A DNA stretch of 64,000 bases, taken from assembly GCA_036927565.1 (NCBI GenBank), contig JAYESD010000008.1, forward strand, positions 22,276,100-22,340,099. Direction: 5' to 3'. Made by a program: the position numbers and the translations under genes. Each line of letters starts with the position of its first letter. Position 1 is the first letter of the stretch. The stretch comes from Tuctoria greenei (lineage: Eukaryota > Streptophyta > Magnoliopsida > Poales > Poaceae). Shown piece by piece: positions 56,609-64,000 of the stretch. The notes beneath the pieces are model-generated. The model did not search any database. It saw only the letters and a list, made by a program, of their open reading frames with translations, and had not been told where the DNA came from.

Positions 56609-59600
56609 TTACTGATGTAAGTATCTAATACTCATAGATCTCGTGTCTGCCTCATGCTTTGATTGTGGAAGAGGTTTTGTCAACGGATCCGCAACATTCA
56701 AATCCGTGTGCACCTTGCATATCTTCACATCACCTCGGTCGATGATCTCTCGAATGAGGTGATAGCGTCGTAGTATGTGTTTGGATCGTTTGTGTGATCT
56801 AGGCTCCTTTGCCTGTGCGATGGCTCCACTGTTGTCACAGTAGAGATCCACAGGATTGGACGCGCTAGGAATAACACCGAACTCAGAAACAAATTTCTGA
56901 TCCAGACAGCTTCCTTTGAAGCTTCAGAAGCTACAATATACTCCGCCTCTATGGTTGAATCTGCTACTGTATCTTGCTTGGAACTTTTCCAGCTCACTGC
57001 CCCTCCATTGAGGCAGAACACAAATCCAGATTGCGATCTACAATCATCCTTATCAGTTTGGAAGCTGGCATCGGTGTAACCTTTTACAACGAGCTCTTCT
57101 TCACCTCCAAACACTAAGAATGCATCCTTAGTTCTTCTTAAGTACTTAAGGATGTTTTTGACAACGGTCCAATGAGTCTCACAAAAATCCGATTGATATC
57201 TGCTCGTGATACTTAGAGCATAAGATACATCTGGGCGTGTACATAGCATGGCATACATGATGGATCCAATAGCCAAAGCATAAGGAATCGCTCTCATCCT
57301 CTTTTGCTCATCGGGTGTCGAAGGACACTGACTCTTGCTTAGAGTGATGTCATGTGACATTGGCAAGAAACCTTTCTTGGAATCTTGCATATTGAACCGA
57401 TTCAATATCTTGTCAATATATGTATCTTGGCTTAATCCAATTAGCCTTTTAGATCTATCTCTATAGATATTTATGCCAAAAATATACGCTGCCTCTCCTA
57501 AATCCTTCATTGAGAAACTTTTTCTTAATGAGGATTTAACATCATCAAGCATTGGAATGTCATTTCCGATCAATAATATGTCATCTACCTATAGGACCAG
57601 AAATACATGTGCGCTCCCACTAAACTTCTTGTAAATACAAGGTTCTTTTGCGTTCTTGATAAAACCAAACCCTTTGATTACTTCATCAAAACGTAGATTC
57701 CAACTCCGAGATGCTTGCTTCAGTCCATAGATGGACTTTCAAAGCTTGCATATTTTACTAGCATTTTTAGGATCGACAAAACCCTTTGGTTGTGTCATGT
57801 ACACATCCTCAATCAGACTTCCATTAAGAAATGTTGTTTTGACATCCATCTGCCATATTTCATAATAAAAATATGCAGCAATTGCTAGAAGAATTCAAAC
57901 AGACTTAAGCATTGCAACGGGTGAGAAAGTTTCATCGTAATCAACACCTTGAATTTGTTTGAAACCTTTCGCCACCAATCGCGTTTTATAGATGTGAACA
58001 TTTCCATCCATATCAGTCTTTTGCTTGAAAATCCATTTACAATCGATAGTTTTCACACCTTCGATTGGATCAACCAAGTTCCAAACTTGATTTTCATGCA
58101 TGGATTCAATTTCGAATTCCATGGCTCCAAGCCACTTCTCAGAGTCAGGTCCCATCATTGCTTCAGTATAGGTCGTGGGCTTATTATTGTCCAACAATAC
58201 CATGTCATGCTGCTCCGTGGTTAGAAGCATTATCTTTTCAGTCGCACGACGTACCCTCGTAGACCTTCGTGGGGCTGGTGTTTCATCAACTGGTTGTACA
58301 ACATCTCGTACATCCTGTATAGGATCAGTGGATGCCGAAACATTTTTAGGTATTTCTTGAATTTCTTCAAGATGCACCTTGCTCCCACTAACTCCTTTTG
58401 AGAGAAACTCTTTCTCTAAGAAGACACCATTGCAAGCAGTAAACACTTTATCCTCTATTTTATTATAAAAATAATATCCTTTGGTTTCTCTAGGATATCC
58501 CACAAAGAAGCATTTGTCTGATTTTGGAGTGAGTTTGTCTGACGTCAAACGTTTGACATAAACATCACATCCCCAAACTTTGAGGAAAGACAATCCAGGA
58601 CGTTTCCCGGTCCACATCTCATATGGTGTCTTTTTAACAGACTTAGTTGGGACTCTGTTTAGTGTAAACGCAGCAGTTTCAAGAGCATAACCCCAAAAGG
58701 ATAGTGGAAGATCTGCTTGGCTCATCATCGACCTAACCATGTCCAACAAGGTTCAGTTCCTCCGCTCGGACACCCCATTCCATTGAGGCGTTCCAGGTGG
58801 AGTCAACTGTGGAACAATTCCACATTGTTTCAAATGATCATAAAATTCATGGCTTAATTATTCACCCCCACGATCAGATCGTAGAAGTTTAATTGTCTTG
58901 CCCAATTGATTCTGCACTTCATTCTGAAATTCTTTGAACTTTTCAAAGGATTCAGACTTGTGCCTCATTAGGTAGACATAACCATATCTACTAAAGTCAT
59001 CGGTAAATGTGATGAAGTACTGAAAACCACATCTGGCAATTGAACTCATTGGTCCACATACATCTGTATGTATATGTCCCAACAAGTCAGTCGCCCTCTC
59101 ACTTTGACCAGTGAAGGGTGCTTTGGTCATCTTCCCAAGCAAACAAGATTCGCATGTGTAAAGTGATTCAAAATCAAATGAGCTTAGTAATCCATCTTTA
59201 TGGAGTTTTTCAATGCGTTTCTAATTTATATGACCTAGGCGACAATGCCAAATAAAAGTGGGATTTAGATCATTTCGTCGAGCCCTTTTGGTATTAATGT
59301 TACAGACAGTTTTATCCTCGAGATCAAGAACATATAATCCATTCACCAATGGACATTGAGCATAGAAAATATTATTGTAATAAACAGAACAACATTTGTT
59401 CTTTATTACAATCTCATAACCATCAACTTCTTCTAAACACGAAGAAGAGATAATGTTCTTGCTGAAAGTAGGAATGCAATAAAAATTATTCAATTCCAAA
59501 ACTAATCCTGAGGGTAATGACAAGTGGTAAGTTCCGATAGCTATGACCGCAACCTTTGATCCATTGCTGACACGAACATCCAACTCGCCTTTTGCAAATC

Positions 59601-59760
59601 TTCTAGTCTCACTTAGACCCTGCAACGATTTGCAAGTGTGAATCATCGATCCGGTATCAAATACCCATGATTCACTAGAAGATAATGCAATGTTAATTTC
59701 TATAACATTTATACCTAAAGCGGAAGTCTCACTTCCCTTCTTCTTCTTCATATCCTCCAA
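56609..59760 (-). pseudogene. pol: copia D: protease, integrase, reverse transcriptase and RNase H
   Basis: Nearly all in one frame. Protease: SESWVFDTGSMIHTC (about 59640-59680). Integrase: FIWHCRLGHIN, then a stop, then HTDVCGPM, FITFTDDFSRYGYVYLM, LRSDRGGE and FWGYALETAAFTLNRVP. RT: NQVWNLVDPIEGVKTIDCKWIFK and DYDETFSPVAMLKSV, a gap with stops, then the active site, where YVDD reads stop-VDD (TAG at 57589-57591). Then IPYALAIGSIMYAMLCTRPDVSYAL and the RNase H end (SWKSSKQDTVADSTIEAEYI; DLYCDNSGAIAQAKEP in another frame). Multiple stops disable it. Confidence 0.88.
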
Positions 59761-60572
59761 GTACTTCTTGCAGTTCCTAGACCATTGTCCCTTACCATGA
59801 CAGTGAAAGCATTCATCATCAGGAGAAGGGCCAGATTTGCCCTTTGGTTTAGACTTTGAGCTTTAAGGCTCATTGGGAACCTTTCCCTTGCCTTTACCTT
59901 TAGGATGCGTCACACGCTTCCTCTTTTTATTCTCCTTTTGCACCATCATCACATGAGTGACGTTTTTCTTAATGCTTTCTTCGGCTGTTTTAAGCATCCC
60001 ATGCAATTCAGCCAAAGTTTTCTCCATGCCATTCATTTGAAAATTCAATATGAATGGCTCGTAGCTCGGTGGGAGCGACTGAAGAACAACGTCAATAGCC
60101 AGATCATCCTTGAGTTCAGAACCAAGTTTGCCCAAAGTTTCAATGTAACCAATCATCTTGATTACATGAGGGCTGATCGGGCTACCCTCCGCCAGCTTGC
60201 ATGAGAACAAGGACTTTGAGATGTTGTATCTCTCAGCCTTGCTTGATTCTCAAGCATTCCACGCAGTCCCTCAATCATAGAATAAGCATATGTATGCTCA
60301 TACTGTTTTTGCAGATCAGGGGACATAGTGGCGAGCATGAGGCAACTTACATTAAGCGCATCATCGCAGTGCTTTGTATAAGCTCTACGTGCTGCATTAG
60401 TTGCATCAGTTGGGAGGTCATGAGGGTAAGGCTGCAGAAGAATGTACTCGGTTTTCTCTTGCCTAAGAACGATTCTTAGGTTGCGGTACCAATCGATAAA
60501 GTTAGCTCCATTGAGCTTTTCCTTTTCAAGCACATATCGCAAATTGAAACCAGAATTGTTACTAGCAGACAT
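59761..60572 (-). pseudogene. gag: copia D: gag
   Basis: Starts MSASNNSGFNLRYVLEKEKL and contains the copia gag core (NGANFIDWYRNLRIVLRQEK, LPTDATNAARRAY). A frameshift near 60200 moves the rest (IDVVLQSLPPSYEPFILNF, KTLAELHGMLKTAEE) to another frame. The zinc knuckle near 59775-59830 reads CFHCHGKGQWSRNC, with Gln where the metal-binding His should be. Confidence 0.85.
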
Positions 60573-61314
60573 TATCTACAATAGAAAATAAATATGCAAG
60601 GTTTAGCACTATGTTATGTACCAATCTTCTATTAACAGTTTAATAAAAGATATCACCACTATATGATCATCGTCTTCCCTCTAACGACATATAGTGGTTC
60701 AAGATCCATATTCACTAATTCCTAGTGAGCTTTGGCTTCACTGCTAGGAAATTAGTGACATAGGTAAACAACCATTGTTAATCATATCTCTATATGATTC
60801 TTGTTTGTTGGGTGACATCCAATGCCCCAGCTCCCAACTCTATGCCATAAAGCCCAAAACCGTTTTGATAGCTTTGTTGAGTAAACCAACACTATGCATG
60901 TGAATGTCCAACATTCACCCTATGAATTATGATAGATGATGGTACTTTGCTTTGGCAAACCTACCACACAACGATCAAAATAACATAGGTGCAGCTATTG
61001 GTAAATGCCATCAAATGCTCAAATTTTGTGAGGGAAGCTATTCTATCATGACAAAACATCCACCATATGAAAAGCATGGAAAAAATAATAATAAGCATCA
61101 CAGGCATATGATCATATCACATTGTGAATAATATGGCCTTTAGAATCATAATGGTCTCCATCGCCATGATTCCATCAAGATCTGAGCTGCCATGCCTCCC
61201 TTCTTGTGGTGATCTCCATCTCCACCATGCTTGAAGACATCTCCATGATAATAAAAGGAGCTAATACAACTAATAGCTACCAAATAAATTACATGAGAGA
61301 TCAAGCATCACAGG
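60573..61314 (-). other. copia D leader region
   Basis: AT-rich non-coding sequence upstream of gag on the minus strand. No primer-binding site is seen before it is interrupted at 61315. Confidence 0.55.
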
Positions 61315-62745
61315 TGAAAGCATCTAGGCCCCCATGAGGTATGGTTTCGGTGATTAATGACAACCATTGGATTTTACTAATGAACTTGTGGATGCAAGGT
61401 CTCCCATATCACTCAATCAAATGAAATTTATATGAATATGAACATCAACTACTGATCATTGGAGACCCCTAAACAATCACTTTATGAGATCAATCAATGT
61501 TATGAAGATTAGAAGTAAAAGCTCATATGTCAAAGTTATTCAACCATAATTGACAACACTCAATGCTTGACAATCATCAGAAGAATATTTCCATCAAATG
61601 TCTAAGAGGTCAATCGAGCAAAATACAAAAGAATCACTTAGAACAACTCGAAGCAAACAAAATCAACTCATCGGATCAACCGATGTTTCCAGAGAACAAC
61701 ACATCGGTCGAGTTGGTTCAGCAGAAGAAGAAGACCTCAGAACCAAGTACTCACCGGATCATCCGATGATAAAAGACAATGCTACATCGGTCCATCAGTA
61801 CAGTAAGCTATATCCCTAGACCAAGTGTAACACCGGATCATCCGATGTACAACTTTGAACACATCGATCAATCACTCCAGTAAGCATCAAGTCTGAACCA
61901 ATTCTGGAGGAAATGCCACCGGATCATCCGATGAGAGGACAAGTGCAACATCGGTCTAACAACGGTCATATCTGACACAATGACATCAGCTAATTTGGAT
62001 TTGACTGATGATAACTGAAGGGGAGACATCGGATCATCCGGTGTTCGCAGAACAGTGATGTCAGCCTACTTTTCCAACGGCTATTTCGTGGAGGCTGGCT
62101 ATTTATACCCCTTCAACCAGTCTATTCGACAAGTCTTGACTACCAGACATACTCTACACATCCTCAAGCATTCAAGACATTGAGCCATCACTTCTACATC
62201 ATCTACACCACCTACACACCAAGAGATAGGCTAGAACTAGCTAGAGATAGAACTTGTGTGCTTCTATTCTTGGTGAGTGGAATATCTAGTGTAGTGAGAG
62301 CTGTAAGAGAGTGTCCCTTGGTGTTTGTAATTGACAGAGACTTCCGGAGCTTGCCAAGACGATTGTGGAAGCCCGGAGGATCCAAGTTGTACAAGGCTTG
62401 AGCTCCACCTTGCCAAGATTGGCAAACGGAGAAGAATAGTGAAGATCCCTAGTCTCGGTGACTTGGGTGTGGCTATACCATTTGGTGGGTGTCACAACGT
62501 GGATGTAGGAAGATCTTGACGATCTTGCCGAACCACGGGATAAATCCTCGTGTCTCCTCGGGAGTTTGCATTCTCTTCCTCTCCCTTACACTTATGCATT
62601 TTGTATATCGCAAAGTCACTATTCACTTGAATGCATAGGTTGTTTGCTTAGGGAATTGGGCTTTTAGTAATTAAGTTTTATTGCCTTAATTTTTGAAAAG
62701 AAGCCCAATTCACCCCCCCCCCCTCTTGGGCATTCGATCCTTACA
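61315..62745 (+). repeat. 5' LTR of SIRE-type copia E (1431 bp)
   Basis: Five copies of CGGATCATCCG (one with a mismatch) stand at 61672, 61755, 61834, 61920 and 62030, upstream of the TATA-like CTATTTATACC at about 62098. The end CGATCCTTACA is followed at once by the primer-binding site. Confidence 0.92.
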
Positions 62746-62747
62746 AT

Positions 62748-62758
62748 TGGTATCAGAG
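62748..62758 (+). other. primer-binding site of copia E
   Basis: TGGTATCAGAG is complementary to the 3' end of initiator tRNA-Met, as in most Ty1/copia elements. Confidence 0.9.
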
Positions 62759-62805
62759 TGTGGTTGCTCATTGGATCATTCTAGCTTCACCGCTAGAGAG
62801 CTAAA

Positions 62806-64000
62806 ATGGCCAAGATTGGGGGTTCGGTTCCTATCTTCGAGGGCAAGAACTTTGCCTATTGGAAAGCACGCATGCGTTCTTATCTAGAGGCTATTGCTCC
62901 CGAAGTATGGGAAGCGACCCACGCGGGGTTTGGTGAGCACAATTATGTTGGTGATCAAATTAAGTGGGATGCTAAAGCTAGGAATGCAATTTATGAATGC
63001 ATTAGTCAAGATGTGTTTGCTAGGATTGCTAGTAAAGAAAAGGCTTGTGAAATTTAGGCTTGCTTAATAGAAATTCATGAGGGTTCTTCTCGTGTCAAAG
63101 AACTAAAATATCACATGCTTAAAGCCAAATATGATGATTTTAAAATGCTACCTCATAAAAATGTCAATGAAATGTTCTCTCGCTTGAATGTGCTTATTGA
63201 AGAAATTAATGCTCTTGACATTGCTTCTCTTGGCAAAGGACTCATCAACCGCAAGATTCTTATGCTCCTTCCCAAGCCAAAGTACAACATCATCAACTCC
63301 ATGCTTCAAAAAGAATCTCTTGACCACATTGAAGTTTCAGAACTCATTGGAGAGATTCACGCTCATGAGATGAGTGTACTTGGGATGATGGAGCAATCAT
63401 CTTCAAAGACAATTGCCCTAAAGGCCTCCACCAAGAAAACAAGTCTCAAGAAAAAGAAGGTGGTTGAGACTAGCTCAAGTGAAGAAGATCAAGCATCAAG
63501 TGAAGATGACGATGATGAGCTTGCATTGATAATGAGAAAGTTCTCTCGCTTGAACTCCAAGATTGCCAAGAAGGGATACACCTTTGATCCCAAGAAGAAA
63601 GTGTTTCTACCAAGGAGAGACGACTACAAGACTTGCTACAATTGTGGTGATCAAGGCCACATCTCCTATGATTGTCCAAAACTGGACAAAAGAAGAGAGA
63701 ACCACAAGAGCAAGCACCGCAAACTTGAAGATAGTGAAGATGATGAAGAAGAGGTCAAACCCAAACCAAGATCCTTTGGGAAGAAGAAACATGACAAGGG
63801 CAAGAAGTCAAAACTCTTCCCAAAGAAGAGAAATGGTCATCAAAAGGTGTTCATGTGTGAGGCAAATGAATGGGTCACCGACGAAGAATCAAGTGATGAA
63901 GAGAGTGAAGTGGAAGAAGAAAGTTTGGCCGGCCTTGCTATTGCCAACAATGATGACTCACCTCTTCATCCAACAACCATGTGCCTCATGGCTAAAGGTA
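62806..64000 (+). pseudogene. gag: copia E: gag (5' part of gag-pol), one premature stop
   Basis: ATG at 62806 opens MAKIGGSVPIFEGKNFAYWK, the usual SIRE-type gag start. A TAG at 63055-63057 stands where Trp is expected (KACEI*ACLIEIHEG); behind it the same frame stays open to the window end. Later blocks are NVNEMFSRLNVLIEEINAL, MLLPKPKYNIINSM and a CCHC zinc knuckle CYNCGDQGHISYDC (about 63636-63677), followed by Lys- and Glu-rich stretches. The gag would package the element RNA. With only one stop seen, this copy looks fairly young. Confidence 0.9.

Larger units (their letters stand above)
55159..61314 (-). mobile_element. Ty1/copia element D, 5' end cut off
   Basis: On the minus strand: gag (60572 down to about 59760), protease, integrase, RT and RNase H (to 56609), a spacer, a polypurine tract and the 3' LTR (about 55159-55664). 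The 5' leader reaches 61314, where the LTR of element E starts; the 5' LTR and primer-binding site are not in the window. ACAGG (61310-61314) would be the target duplication for element E. Confidence 0.85.
61315..64000 (+). mobile_element. SIRE-type Ty1/copia element E (5' LTR, primer site, gag), continues past the window
   Basis: 5' LTR 61315-62745 (TGAAAGCATC...CTTACA), primer-binding site at 62748-62758 and gag from 62806. Same family as the LTR piece at 1-899. Confidence 0.92.

Overview
The window is nuclear DNA of a grass (Poaceae). The evidence is the repeat content: a Tat-lineage Ty3/gypsy element with an antisense PF04195-type ORF, a CACTA (En/Spm-like) transposon, an Ac/Ds-like hAT, Tourist and Stowaway MITEs, and SIRE-type and other Ty1/copia elements. 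The only two host genes I can support have GT-AG introns. The species cannot be named from the sequence alone. Base composition is heterogeneous, as expected for nested intergenic repeats. I see no prokaryotic or organellar signal, no CRISPR array and no recognisable tRNA or rRNA gene.

Layout. 1-899 is the end of a SIRE-type copia LTR. 900-7927 is a decayed, left-truncated Tat-type gypsy element (A) on the minus strand with its 5' LTR at 7087-7927. 8332-8698 is a Tourist-like MITE. 9154-10990 is a copia pol remnant, and its end is part of a recent tandem duplication (10646-11745 / 11746-12833) that stops 98 bp before the start codon of a DUF1218 membrane-protein gene (12932-15179, three exons). 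15912-41586 is a CACTA transposon bounded by AGT target-site duplications. 42078-47930 is a Ds-like hAT bounded by the 8-bp duplication GCCAAGAG; it carries a small MITE and a complete but decayed copia element (42701-47529, duplication ATGAC). 49038-52020 is a two-exon tetraspanin gene. 52300-55158 has no recognised gene. 55159-61314 is a copia element whose 5' end is cut by a SIRE-type copia LTR and gag (61315 to the window end).

The CACTA element holds the most interesting structure. A Tat-type gypsy element (B, minus strand) inserted into its TNP2 gene with target duplication TCTTC. Later, about 4.9 kb consisting of the left CACTA arm plus the gypsy LTR was duplicated, so that arm copies 16158-21032 and 32140-37024 flank the gypsy interior. 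The second copy replaces the gypsy 5' LTR, primer-binding site and leader. The duplication accounts exactly for all indels: one 15-bp loss, one 24-bp gain and one extra T explain the 10-bp change in offset. In the second copy the CACTA second gene is broken by two of these indels, while the first copy keeps both sites.

Within gypsy B, gag, protease, RT/RNase H and integrase all lie in one reading frame interrupted by three stop codons. On the opposite strand, between integrase and the 3' LTR, is a long ORF of two exons. Joined at GT-AG sites in the correct phase it gives about 1115 codons: a PF04195-type N-terminal domain, a Pro/Ala/Glu-rich linker and a long coiled coil, followed by a poly(A)-like signal. 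This intact antisense gene, together with the duplicated arm, is the best candidate here for something not well described.
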